NCBI GenBank assembly: GCA_048263775.1
Contig: JBLXDU010000001.1
Location: 248,001 to 312,000, forward strand
Length of the DNA stretch: 64,000 nucleotides
Source of the DNA: UBA1479 sp048263775
Lineage (GTDB): Bacteria > Pseudomonadota > Alphaproteobacteria > Rhodospirillales > Casp-alpha2
Direction of reading: 5' to 3'
In this document: piece by piece, positions 53,071 through 61,254 of the stretch
Layout of the letters: every line of letters begins with the position of its first letter
How positions within the stretch are numbered: the first letter of the stretch is position 1
Translations under genes and position numbers: made by a program
The notes under the pieces: generated by a model
Databases searched by the model: none
What the model was told of the DNA's origin: nothing
What the model saw: only the letters and a program-made list of their open reading frames with translations

Positions 53071-54233
53071 TAGGCGGTCTCCTGGAACAGTTCGCGGCCG
53101 ATCAGCATGCGCCGGATTTCCGACGTGCCGGCGCCGATTTCGTACAGCTTGGCATCGCGCAGCAGCCGCCCCGTGGGGCTTTCGTTGATGTAGCCCATGC
53201 CGCCCAGCGCCTGCACGGCCTGCAACGCCACCTGGGTCGCCTTTTCGGCAGCATACAGGATGCAGCCGGCGGCATCTTTTCGCGTCGTGCGGCCCTGGTC
53301 GGCGGCCTGGGCCACGGCGTAGACATAGGCGCGGCAGGCGTTCATGTCCGTGTACATGTCGGCCAGCTTGCCCTGCATCAACTGGAACTCGCCGATGGCC
53401 TGGCCGAACTGTTTGCGGTCATGGACATAGGGTACCACGATGTCCAGGCAGGCCTGCATGATGCCGACGGGCCCGGCGGCCAGCACCAAGCGTTCGTAAT
53501 CCAGGCCCGACATCAGTACCTTCACGCCGCCGTCGACCGCGCCCAGCACGTTTTCCGCCGGGATTTCGCAGTCCTCGAACACCAGTTCGCAGGTGTCGGA
53601 CCCGCGCATGCCCAACTTGTCCAGCTTCTGCGCCGTGGAAAACCCGACCATGTCTTTTTCCACCAGGAAGGCAGTGATGCCCTTCGACCCCGCGTCCGGC
53701 TGGGTCTTGGCGTAGACGACCAGCACGTCGGCCTGGGGGCCGTTGGTGATCCACATCTTGCTGCCGTTGAGGATGTAGCGGTCGTTGCGCCGCTCGGCCC
53801 GAAGCTTCATGCCGACCACGTCGGACCCGGCCCCGGGCTCGCTCATGGCGAGCGCCCCCAGGTGCTCGCCGGTGATCAGCTTGGGCAGGTAGCGCGCCTT
53901 TTGCTCGGGCGTGCCGTTGCGGTTGATCTGGTTGACGCAGAGGTTGGAATGGGCGCCGTAGGACAAGGCGACAGAGGCCGAGGCGCGGGAGAGTTCCTCC
54001 ATCGCAACGCAGTGCGCCAGGTATCCCATGGCCGCCCCGCCGTGATCCTCGTCGGCGGTAATGCCGAGCAGGCCCAGCTTGCCCATCTCCGGCCACAGGT
54101 CGCGGGGGAATTCGTTGGTTTCGTCGATCTCGGCCGCGCGCGGCGCGATCTTGTCCTGCGCGAAGCGGAAAACCGTGTCGCGCAGGGCCTCGACCTCGTC
54201 GCCCAGGGCAAAGGTCATGCCGGTGGTGAACAT
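53070..54233 (-). CDS. ivd: Isovaleryl-CoA dehydrogenase
   Basis: A 387-residue acyl-CoA dehydrogenase that oxidises isovaleryl-CoA to 3-methylcrotonyl-CoA with FAD. The catalytic Glu lies in SGLDYERLVLAAGPVG, the position specific to isovaleryl-CoA dehydrogenase, whereas most acyl-CoA dehydrogenases place the Glu near the C-terminus. Family signatures ALAMSEPGAGSD and the C-terminal QALGGMGYINE are also present. The ATG at 54233 (MFTTGMTF) is preferred over an upstream in-frame start. First gene of ivd-mccB-hmgL. Confidence 0.94.
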   Translation of the reverse strand: MFTTGMTFALGDEVEALRDTVFRFAQDKIAPRAAEIDETNEFPRDLWPEMGKLGLLGITADEDHGGAAMGYLAHCVAMEELSRASASVALSYGAHSNLCVNQINRNGTPEQKARYLPKLITGEHLGALAMSEPGAGSDVVGMKLRAERRNDRYILNGSKMWITNGPQADVLVVYAKTQPDAGSKGITAFLVEKDMVGFSTAQKLDKLGMRGSDTCELVFEDCEIPAENVLGAVDGGVKVLMSGLDYERLVLAAGPVGIMQACLDIVVPYVHDRKQFGQAIGEFQLMQGKLADMYTDMNACRAYVYAVAQAADQGRTTRKDAAGCILYAAEKATQVALQAVQALGGMGYINESPTGRLLRDAKLYEIGAGTSEIRRMLIGRELFQETA

Positions 54234-54403
54234 TCCGATGTCTCCCAAGAACCTGGGCGCGATTATCCCGGTCCCGGGGGCAGGGCACAAGGGCCGCCGG
54301 TTGACGTAAGGGAAGGGGGCATTACTGGAATTTCAATTGCCCCGGGGCGTCTCACGCTCCAAGAATGGGGGACAAAAACAATCCATCGGAGGAGACATCC
54401 CAC

Positions 54404-54748
54404 ATGACCATCGAATATCTGAACTCGGGCGAAATTCTCAGCCAGGGCACGGCGACGGACACGACCGTCTATCTGTGCGGGCTTACGGGTGGCGACACGT
54501 CCAAGGACATCGCCGGGCAGACCCGCGACGTGCTGGCCAAGATCGACAAATGCCTGGCCCATTACGGCACGGACAAGTCGAAGTTGCTGTCGGCCGTGAT
54601 CTATCTGGACGACCTGCGCCGCAAGCCGGCGATGAACGAGGTGTGGAAGGAATGGCTGGGTGATCTCAAGCGGCCGGCCCGGGCCTGCATCGGGGTGCAG
54701 CTTGAAATGGGCACCGAGGTGGAGATCATGGTAACGGCGGCCCGCTGA
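54404..54748 (+). CDS. RidA family protein
   Basis: A 114-residue RidA/YjgF/UK114 protein. It includes 'TVYLCGLTGGDTSKDIAGQTRDVLAKIDKCLAHYG' and the C-terminal 'RPARACIGVQLEMGTEVEIMVTAA', with the Arg that binds the imine carboxylate in archetypal members. RidA hydrolyses reactive enamines/imines from PLP enzymes. The ATG at 54404 is preceded by GGAGGAGAC. It is divergent from ivd, about 170 bases away. Confidence 0.88.
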   Translation: MTIEYLNSGEILSQGTATDTTVYLCGLTGGDTSKDIAGQTRDVLAKIDKCLAHYGTDKSKLLSAVIYLDDLRRKPAMNEVWKEWLGDLKRPARACIGVQLEMGTEVEIMVTAAR

Positions 54749-54761
54749 CCGTTCATTTCAA

Positions 54762-54968
54762 TTAATGCAGCTGCCTGCCTGTGCGGGAGGCGCTTTGCGC
54801 GGCGATGGCGGCGGCAACCTGACGCCAGGTTTCCGCGCCGTCGCTGTCGCCTTCGGATTCCAGTTCGTGGGCGCGGCGGTTGGCTTCCGTCAGGGCGGCC
54901 TCACCATAACGCAGGATGAACCGGCGCACGGTTTCGTCGAAGTTCGCGGTACGGGCCCTGTCGGGCAT
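54762..54968 (-). CDS. Hypothetical 68-residue helical protein
   Basis: A small, charged, helix-rich protein ('NFDETVRRFILRYGEAALTEANRRAHELESEGDSDGAETWRQVAAAI'). The ATG at 54968 has GGAAAC upstream at suitable spacing. It lies between RidA and the FNR-like gene on the opposite strand to both. Family unknown. Confidence 0.65.
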   Translation of the reverse strand: MPDRARTANFDETVRRFILRYGEAALTEANRRAHELESEGDSDGAETWRQVAAAIAAQSASRTGRQLH

Positions 54969-55046
54969 GTTTCCTGTTCCCCCAGAATAGACGCCCCGGC
55001 TGGCGGGTGGACTCGATCACCCTATCCGGTTGTGCCGGTCGGGGTG

Positions 55047-55060
55047 TTGATTCAGATCAA
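55047..55060. promoter_or_regulatory. Perfect FNR box upstream of the FNR-like regulator gene
   Basis: TTGATTCAGATCAA matches TTGAT-N4-ATCAA at every fixed position. It is 76 bases before the regulator ATG and about 24 bases before a GATACT -10-like hexamer, which fits a class II activated promoter. It suggests auto-regulation or control by another FNR/Nnr protein. Confidence 0.85.
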
Positions 55061-55135
55061 TTCCAAGAAACAGAATATGAGCGATACTTACCCCATTGAG
55101 GCGCCGATTTCGGTGTCGAACCTTGGGGAAGTATC

Positions 55136-55840
55136 ATGGATAAGTCGTGTTCCAACTGCGCACACCGTCAGGCTGCCGAATGGTCGGTCCTGGAAGGGGC
55201 GAACGTCGCCCAGATGGATGATGCCCGCCGGTCACGCAGCTTTCTGGCCGGCGAAGCCATCTACCACGAAGGCGACGAAGCGACGGGCGTTTATTGCGTA
55301 TCCTCGGGCTTGGTCGGCATCCGCAAGGTCGATGCGGATGGTGAATCGGTGCTGCTGCGCCTGGTCCGCCCGGGCCAGACCTTCGGTTATCGGTCGCTTT
55401 TGACCGGTACGCCCCACGGCGTCAGCGCCGAAGTCTTGAAAGAAGGCCGCATCTGCCACGTGCCGGCGGCCACGGTGCACCGCATGGCAGCCGACAGCCC
55501 GGCCCTGGTCATGGCCTTTTTCCGCCATCTTGCCCGCGATATGGCCGAGGCCGAGAACAAGGTCATGGAAACGGTCACGGCGTCCTGCCGGGTGCGCTTC
55601 CTGCGCCTTCTGGTGGCGTTCGGCGGCGAGAGCGATTCCAATGAAGGAACGCGGGTCCGTCTGGAACTTCCCGTGTCGCGTCAGGACATTGCGTCCCTGA
55701 TCGGCGTACGCTCGGAAACCATGTCGCGGGTGATCCGCGCCATCGAAAACGAAGGCTTGGCCCACTTCAAGGGCCGCCATGTGGACATTCCCGACGCCCG
55801 CCGTCTGGCCGACGAAAGTTTCGGTTCGCTGGCAGCCTGA
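55136..55840 (+). CDS. Crp/Fnr family regulator with N-terminal Cys-x2-Cys (FNR-like)
   Basis: A 234-residue regulator. The N-terminus carries Cys5 and Cys8 (CSNC), another Cys is in GVYCVSSG, and one in GRICHVP sits where E. coli FNR has its fourth cluster ligand (VCEIP). The usual FNR cluster motif has more N-terminal cysteines, so an Fe-S cluster is possible but would be atypical. The effector-like beta-barrel (about 25-140) and a C-terminal HTH (VSRQDIASLIGVRSETMSRVIRAIENEGL) are complete. A perfect FNR box lies upstream. Likely role: low-oxygen, nitric-oxide or redox control. Confidence 0.85.
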   Translation: MDKSCSNCAHRQAAEWSVLEGANVAQMDDARRSRSFLAGEAIYHEGDEATGVYCVSSGLVGIRKVDADGESVLLRLVRPGQTFGYRSLLTGTPHGVSAEVLKEGRICHVPAATVHRMAADSPALVMAFFRHLARDMAEAENKVMETVTASCRVRFLRLLVAFGGESDSNEGTRVRLELPVSRQDIASLIGVRSETMSRVIRAIENEGLAHFKGRHVDIPDARRLADESFGSLAA

Positions 55841-55846
55841 CGCCGC

Positions 55847-56953
55847 TTAATCCCCGGAAATCAGCGCCATGACCTCGCGGGCCACGGCCTGGGTGCCCAT
55901 GTCGCCGCCGAATTCCATGGGGCGCAGGCGGTTCTGCTCGAACCCTTTCTGCACGGCATCTTCGATCACCGTGGCCGCGTCGGCCAGCCCGTCGTGGCCG
56001 CCCATGCGGTCGGCGAGGTAATCCAGCATCAAGGCGCCGGACAGGATCGCCGCCAGGGGATTGGCCTTGTCCTGGCCCATGATGTCGGGGGCCGAGCCGT
56101 GGGCCGGTTGGAACAGGGCGTGTTCATCGCCGACCTCGGCGCAGGACGCCATGCCCATGCCGCCGACCAGCCCGCCGGCAAGGTCCGACAGGATGTCGCC
56201 GAACATGTTTTCCATGACCAAAACGTCGAAATCCCACGGCCGGCGGATCAGGTCCAACGCCTGGGCGTCGACATAGTTGTAGGAGGTTTCGACGCCGGGA
56301 AAGGCGCCCTTACGTTCGTCGAAGATCTTGCGGAAAAAGGCCATGGAGCGGAACACATTGGCCTTGTCGACGCAGGTCACCATGCCTTTGCCGCCTTTTG
56401 ATTTGCGTTTTTCGGCCAGGCGGAAGGCGAAATCGAACAGCTTTTCCGAGGTATGGCGCGTGATGCGCAGAATGTCCTGGACCTCGCTGTCGTTGGCCAC
56501 GGTCTCGCGCTTGTTGGCGGCGGCGGAATAGAACAGGCCTTCCGTCGATTCCCTGAGGATGATCAGGTCGATCCCCGCTGCGCGCGGGTCGGCCAGGCGC
56601 TGTGGCGCGTTGGGATAGGCCTTGACCGGGCGTACGCCTGCGTACAGCTGGAAGCGTTCGCGCAGGCGCAGATGGGGCGAGATTTCCGTACCGTCCGCAT
56701 GGCGCACCGCCGGTAATCCAATCGCACCCAACAGGATCGCATCGGCCTCGGCCGCGGCGTCTTCGTGCCCGGGTGCGATATCCTGGCCCGTTTCCTTGAA
56801 ATACCCGGCCCCGGCCACAAGGTCATTGCAGGCAAGGCGGAAACCGCCCGTGCGCGCCTTGGCCGCGTCGATTACGGCAAGTGTCGCGTCGGTCACGTCG
56901 ACGCCGATGCCGTCGCCGCGGATGACGGCGATGGTGCAGGTGGTTTCATTCAT
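55847..56953 (-). CDS. Isocitrate/isopropylmalate dehydrogenase family protein, tartrate dehydrogenase-like
   Basis: A 368-residue NAD(P)-dependent beta-decarboxylating dehydrogenase. Motifs are IRGDGIG at the N-terminus, RESTEGLFYS, the catalytic Lys in VDKANVFRS, the Asp-rich 'MENMFGDILSDLAGGLVGGMG', and 'FQPAHGSAPDIMGQDKANP'. These fit 3-isopropylmalate or tartrate/D-malate dehydrogenases; exact substrate unclear. No leuC/leuD is adjacent, which argues against the biosynthetic LeuB role. The ATG at 56953 is fixed by the MNETTCTIAVIRGDG start. Confidence 0.87.
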   Translation of the reverse strand: MNETTCTIAVIRGDGIGVDVTDATLAVIDAAKARTGGFRLACNDLVAGAGYFKETGQDIAPGHEDAAAEADAILLGAIGLPAVRHADGTEISPHLRLRERFQLYAGVRPVKAYPNAPQRLADPRAAGIDLIILRESTEGLFYSAAANKRETVANDSEVQDILRITRHTSEKLFDFAFRLAEKRKSKGGKGMVTCVDKANVFRSMAFFRKIFDERKGAFPGVETSYNYVDAQALDLIRRPWDFDVLVMENMFGDILSDLAGGLVGGMGMASCAEVGDEHALFQPAHGSAPDIMGQDKANPLAAILSGALMLDYLADRMGGHDGLADAATVIEDAVQKGFEQNRLRPMEFGGDMGTQAVAREVMALISGD

Positions 56954-57353
56954 AATGGTGTTTCCTTCCGTCTTTCCTTGGCCGTATCGCAAAGCCATGC
57001 GCCGCGCAACCGCCTATCGCCCTGCCAGGGACATGATCGACCCACAGCACCAGTGCGGTTCGCGACCTGTCGTCACTGAAATCGGGGGGCGTGGCGGTGT
57101 TTCCGAGGGCAGGCGACCGGGTATCCGCAAGGGCTTCGCACTGACGGCTCCCAGGAATTGTCTATGACTTTAGGGGGAATTGATCGAGTCGTGAAACTGT
57201 AACAGTGTGTTCGCAGGTGCCTACAGAAATACACGGCGTGGAGTCATCGCCGGAATGAGGGGAGAGAGGTGCCGTCGGTGATGTCTTGGAAACCACGGTC
57301 GATAACCGTGTCTCATCAGAACGCCGATAGCATCGGTTTCCACTCCACAGAAG
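56954..57353. other. 400-base intergenic region; second half highly structured
   Basis: The first half, next to the dehydrogenase gene, shows nothing notable. An ACTGT-A-ACAGT palindrome lies at 57196-57206. The last 115 bases, directly before the histidine kinase start, can fold into nested helices and are listed separately. Confidence 0.7.
57238..57348 (+). ncRNA. Candidate structured leader RNA before the periplasmic-binding histidine kinase gene
   Basis: Five complementary segments nest without crossing: an outer closing helix GTGGAG/CTCCAC (57238-57243 with 57343-57348); an 8-bp helix CATCGCCG/CGGTGATG with one G-U pair (57245-57252 with 57276-57283); a helix GGAAAC/GTTTCC (57288-57293 with 57336-57341); a hairpin CACGGT/ACCGTG with a 5-base loop (57294-57310); and a short hairpin CGAT/ATCG (57325-57335). 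Together they make a closed multi-branch fold ending 6 bases before the start codon. I recognise no known riboswitch consensus. This is by-eye folding only. Confidence 0.35.
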
Positions 57354-59744
57354 ATGTTTGCATCCCAAGGTTCCCGCCCATTCGGACCAAGGTCTGTCTC
57401 ATTGAATGAACTAGGCTTTATTGCTTCTACGAGGTTGACCCGTTTGACCCGGCATTTTGCCGCGATCGTCTTGTGGTTAATCTGTGTTTGGATGCCAAGC
57501 CCGGCGGTAGGCGACCACGGACAGGACGTCAGGGCGTTTCGCGTTCTGGCCGTCCATTCCTACAGCCAGCAATACCCTTGGACCGCGCGCCAGCACGAGG
57601 GGTTCGTCGCCGCCCTGACCACGGGATTGGATGCCCCGGTCGAGATCAAGACGGAATACCTGGATACCAAGCGCCGGGCGCTGAGTACGGTATACGCCGA
57701 TGCCTTTGCCCAGCATCTGAAAATCAAGTACAGCAACTATGACCCGGATGCGATCTATGTGACTGACGACAGCGGGCTGAATTTCGCGTTGCACCACCTG
57801 CGCCACGTGTTTCCCGATGCGCCCGTGTTCTTTTCTGGGGTCAATGATTTCTCTCATTTGGAACGGTTGGATGCGGAGAGCGTCACCGGGGTTTTCGAAA
57901 AGAAGGAAATCCGCCCGAACCTCGATCTGCTGTACCAGCTTCAGGGCAATGCGGAACAGGTCGTGGTCATCGGCGACGGGTCGGCAACCTACCAGGCCAT
58001 TGAAGTCGAACTGAAAAGGGAACTGCATGGGGCCGCCAGGCCCGCAGTGACGTTCCTGGTGAGCGAGCGGCTTGAAGATATCCTGGACAGTCTGCGAAAG
58101 GTGCCCGACCAGCCGGTCATCCTGACGACCTTGGGGGCGATCCGGAATCAGACCGGCGATGTCGCCACGCTGGCGCAGATTGTCGGGGGGATCGTCAATG
58201 CCGGCCGCAGGATCGTGATCAGCATGGAAGACGCCTATCTGTTCGACGGCGTTCTCGGCGGCTATGTGACCAGCGGCATCGCTCAGGGACGGATGGCAGC
58301 GGGGCTGATGGCGGCCCACCTGGAGGGCGTGCCGATGCGCGAACTCGCCCCGGTAAAGGACAGCCCGAACGAGTATCTGTTCAATGATCAGGTGTTGGAC
58401 GCGTTGGGCCTGGAACTGCCGCGGGAGATTGCACTGCAGGCGCGCCTGATCAATCCGCGCCGGAACTGGGTCGAGAAATACCGCAGCATCATTGTGGTGG
58501 TCATTGTCGGCCTGACGGTCGCACTCGTGCTCAGCCTGCTCACCTATCTGTCGATCATGTCCGCGAAGAACCGCCAGTTGGTGGACCGGGACCAGAGGCT
58601 GCGCCACAGCGAACAGTTCCGGGCCCGGCAAAGCCGGCTTCTTGAAGACGTGGAACGGTTGAGCAGGACCGGCGGCTGGCAGTTGGACCTGAGAACCCGA
58701 CAATTGACCTGGAGCCAGGGAACATACCGCATTCTTGAAGCGCCGATGGACTACAACCCGACGTTCGCGGAAGCGATCGAGTTTTTTGTCCCGGAACATC
58801 GTCCCATGCTGGCGGCTGCGGTTGCCGCCGGACGCCGGAACGGCACCCCGTGGGATCTGGAATTGTCGATCCTGACCCTCAAGGGGACGGCCAAGAACGT
58901 TCGTATCGTCGGTGAGGCGGTTTCAGAAGACGGCGTTCCGATCCTGCTGCGGGGGTCGTTTCAGGACATCACGGAACGGAAATTGTTCGAGCAAGCGTTG
59001 AGAACGGCGCGGGAAGACGCAGAAAAGGCCAATCTTGCCAAATCTCAGTTCCTGGCTGCCATGAGCCATGAATTGCGCACGCCCTTGAATGCGATCATCG
59101 GCTTCTCCGAGCTCATCGCCTTTCAGGATTTCGGCGAGTCCTCTGCGAGCAAGTTCAAGGAATATGCCAAGGATATCCGATTCAGTGGTGAACATCTGCT
59201 GTCCCTGATCAACAGCATTCTTGATATTTCGGCCATTGAATCGGGGGGGCGCGGCCTGGATCGGGAAACGTTCAATGCCCTGGAGGCCCTTAACGAATGC
59301 ATCCACATCTTCTCGGCGGATGCGGCGCGAAAGGATATATCTGTGTCGGTCGATGCGGATGCGGGGGTCGTTGATATCAATGCCGACCGCCAGGCGATCC
59401 GGCAGGTCATCCTGAACCTTCTGTCGAATGCCCTGAAATTCACTCCGCCCGGCGGTAAGATTGACGCCGCTGCGTACGAAGTAGCGGATGCAGTCATTAT
59501 AAAGATGGTGGATACCGGCTGCGGTATCGCCCAAGGGAACCTTCCCGGCATTACGGAACCCTTCGCACGGGGCGACCTTGATCCTTACAAGGCGGTTGAG
59601 GGATGGGGACTTGGGTTGGCGATATGTAAGACGTTGATTGAAAAACACGGCGGCCGGATCGAAATCGAAAGCACTGTGGGCCAGGGAACAACCGTTTCGG
59701 TGATCCTGCCCAAGCTGGTATGGGAACAGAAGCAGCGCGCATAA
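57354..59744 (+). CDS. Histidine kinase with periplasmic ABC-substrate-binding-like domain
   Basis: A 796-residue sensor kinase. A hydrophobic signal/anchor lies at about 34-52. The periplasmic part, about 58-370, resembles ABC substrate-binding proteins of the DUF534/TrpX type ('FRVLAVHSYSQQYPWTARQHEGF'), and a membrane helix spans about 375-398. A PAS domain (about 430-545), HisKA with His572 (AMSHELRTPLNAIIGF) and HATPase_c (NLLSNALKF, DTGCGIA, GWGLGLAIC) follow. The ligand may be a small organic molecule. The exact N-terminus is unsure: later TTG codons near 57434 are alternatives. Confidence 0.9.
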   Translation: MFASQGSRPFGPRSVSLNELGFIASTRLTRLTRHFAAIVLWLICVWMPSPAVGDHGQDVRAFRVLAVHSYSQQYPWTARQHEGFVAALTTGLDAPVEIKTEYLDTKRRALSTVYADAFAQHLKIKYSNYDPDAIYVTDDSGLNFALHHLRHVFPDAPVFFSGVNDFSHLERLDAESVTGVFEKKEIRPNLDLLYQLQGNAEQVVVIGDGSATYQAIEVELKRELHGAARPAVTFLVSERLEDILDSLRKVPDQPVILTTLGAIRNQTGDVATLAQIVGGIVNAGRRIVISMEDAYLFDGVLGGYVTSGIAQGRMAAGLMAAHLEGVPMRELAPVKDSPNEYLFNDQVLDALGLELPREIALQARLINPRRNWVEKYRSIIVVVIVGLTVALVLSLLTYLSIMSAKNRQLVDRDQRLRHSEQFRARQSRLLEDVERLSRTGGWQLDLRTRQLTWSQGTYRILEAPMDYNPTFAEAIEFFVPEHRPMLAAAVAAGRRNGTPWDLELSILTLKGTAKNVRIVGEAVSEDGVPILLRGSFQDITERKLFEQALRTAREDAEKANLAKSQFLAAMSHELRTPLNAIIGFSELIAFQDFGESSASKFKEYAKDIRFSGEHLLSLINSILDISAIESGGRGLDRETFNALEALNECIHIFSADAARKDISVSVDADAGVVDINADRQAIRQVILNLLSNALKFTPPGGKIDAAAYEVADAVIIKMVDTGCGIAQGNLPGITEPFARGDLDPYKAVEGWGLGLAICKTLIEKHGGRIEIESTVGQGTTVSVILPKLVWEQKQRA

Positions 59745-59838
59745 ATGCCGTGCGGAGAATAAGCGATCAGCCGCGGCGTGCTGACGGGACAGAACGGTCG
59801 GGACAGCGGGAAAGCCGCCGCCCCGGATGTCCGCAGTA

Positions 59839-60393
59839 TCAGGCGACCTTATGCCATTCGAACTTCTTGAAAGCAGCGTCCACCGGCGTGTCGGCCAGGT
59901 GGTTAGTGTAGTTGGACATCACTTTTTGCGCGACGCCCAGGACGACCTCGAGGATCTGGCGTTTGGTGAACCCGGTATCAAGAAATGTCTGCACCGCGTC
60001 GTCGTCAACGACGCCGCGGTTGCGGACGACACTGAGGGTAAACGTGCGCAAGGCTTCCAGGTGCGGATCGGGCAGCGGCGTGTTGTTGCGCAGGGCATCT
60101 GTGATGTCGTCGGCGACGCCCATGTTCTTTGCGATGCCGGTATGGGCGGGCACGCAATAATGGCACTCGTGTTCCACGTTGATCGCCTGCCAGACGACGG
60201 TCAGTTCGTCTTTGTTAAAACTAGAGGCCTGAAACAGGTTGTGGGTCACCTGATAGGCTTCAAGCAGACCGGGAGCTTCGGCCATCACGGCGTGCAGGCC
60301 CGGCACCATTCCGAACGATTTCCGGGATTTGGCGAGTAACGGCTTGCTTTCCTCGGGGGCAGTGGTTTCGTCATGCAGTTCGAACGTGGCCAT
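59839..60393 (-). CDS. Carboxymuconolactone decarboxylase family, AhpD-like protein
   Basis: A 184-residue all-helical protein with the AhpD-type redox motif HECHYCVPAHTG (Cys77, Cys80, His84). It starts with MATFELHDETTAPEESKPLLAKSRKSFGMVPG, a pattern common among small peroxidase-like relatives. The likely role is a thiol-dependent peroxidase or reductase in oxidative or electrophile stress. It diverges from a TetR gene, with three operator-like repeats between them. Confidence 0.88.
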   Translation of the reverse strand: MATFELHDETTAPEESKPLLAKSRKSFGMVPGLHAVMAEAPGLLEAYQVTHNLFQASSFNKDELTVVWQAINVEHECHYCVPAHTGIAKNMGVADDITDALRNNTPLPDPHLEALRTFTLSVVRNRGVVDDDAVQTFLDTGFTKRQILEVVLGVAQKVMSNYTNHLADTPVDAAFKKFEWHKVA

Positions 60394-60457
60394 TGGGGGC
60401 TCCTGTTATCTGGTTTGGGTGGGCACCAACAAGCGGGTGCAATGAGACAGAACTCAT

Positions 60458-60522
60458 TTGAGTGATTGCTAAATATCTGCTATTGAGTGATTGCTCAATG
60501 AGCGATTTGAGCAATCACTCAA
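60458..60522. promoter_or_regulatory. Three copies of a TetR-type operator in the divergent promoter region
   Basis: TTGAGTGATTGCTCAA at 60483-60498 and its exact reverse complement TTGAGCAATCACTCAA at 60507-60522 are separated by 8 bases. A third copy, TTGAGTGATTGCTAAA at 60458-60473, has one change. The outer TTGAG/CTCAA arms make each site palindromic. Start-to-start spacings are 25 and 24 bases, so adjacent dimers would bind on different DNA faces. The TetR gene starts 65 bases downstream; the AhpD-like gene starts 65 bases on the other side. Confidence 0.8.
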
Positions 60523-60586
60523 ACGTGATCGCCGGCAACGGCCGATCCCCGTCGGCAAACTTGAAACATCGATTATCTTGAACATC

Positions 60587-61195
60587 ATGAAACGCGCCCG
60601 CCCCTATGACCGTGAAACCGCCCTGGCCGCAGCTGAGACGCTGTTCTGGACAAAAGGCTATCATGCCACCTCGCTCAAGGATCTGGAGGCGGCGTTGCAG
60701 ATGAAGCCCGGCAGCATCTATGCGGCTTTTTCAAGCAAGGAAGCGCTGTTCTGCCTGGCTTTGGACCGATACTTCGCGCGAATGTCAGAGGAATTCCGCA
60801 ACGAGATCGACCAGGCCGAGTCCCCGCTCACGGCCCTGTCCGAATATCTGCGTAAGCTCGGTCGATACCCGGCCAGCGACCCGCGCCACCGCGCCTGCAT
60901 GTTGGTCAAAACGGTTCTTGATGCGACGCCCGAGGAAACGGCGATCGCAGCGCATGCCGGGCGCTATCTTGACCAGATCAGGGAGGAGTTCACTCGGATG
61001 TTCGAGCGCGCCAAGGCCATGGGCGAACTTCCTGCGGATGCCGATTGCGCACGTCTAGCCCGCCGCTACCAAACCAGCATCACGGCGATCAAGATCGAGA
61101 TGCACCGCGGTGCGGCTCAGGCCGATCTCGTGGCCCTCGCCGAGGATATGGCGATGGAACTGGATGCTCTGAACCCGGCGCGATCCGCCGCCTGA
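60587..61195 (+). CDS. TetR family transcriptional regulator
   Basis: A 202-residue regulator. The N-terminal TetR HTH spans about 8-55 (ALAAAETLFWTKGYHATSLKDLEAALQMKPGSIYAAFSSKEALF), and a helical ligand-binding C-terminal domain follows. The DNA-binding helix is close to members that regulate small reductase and quinone-stress genes. The ATG at 60587 (MKRARPYD) starts the family pattern; an upstream in-frame ATG would run through the operators. It probably represses itself and the AhpD-like gene. Confidence 0.9.
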   Translation: MKRARPYDRETALAAAETLFWTKGYHATSLKDLEAALQMKPGSIYAAFSSKEALFCLALDRYFARMSEEFRNEIDQAESPLTALSEYLRKLGRYPASDPRHRACMLVKTVLDATPEETAIAAHAGRYLDQIREEFTRMFERAKAMGELPADADCARLARRYQTSITAIKIEMHRGAAQADLVALAEDMAMELDALNPARSAA

Positions 61196-61254
61196 CCTGT
61201 GGCGTCCGACGCGGGGCGCGGCGTTTGACACTTTTTAAAATAAAGGAGAAAGCC

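Noticed and set aside
57196..57206. ACTGT-A-ACAGT palindrome in the gap before the histidine kinase.
   Set aside because: Five-base arms are expected by chance in 400 bases; no second copy was found.
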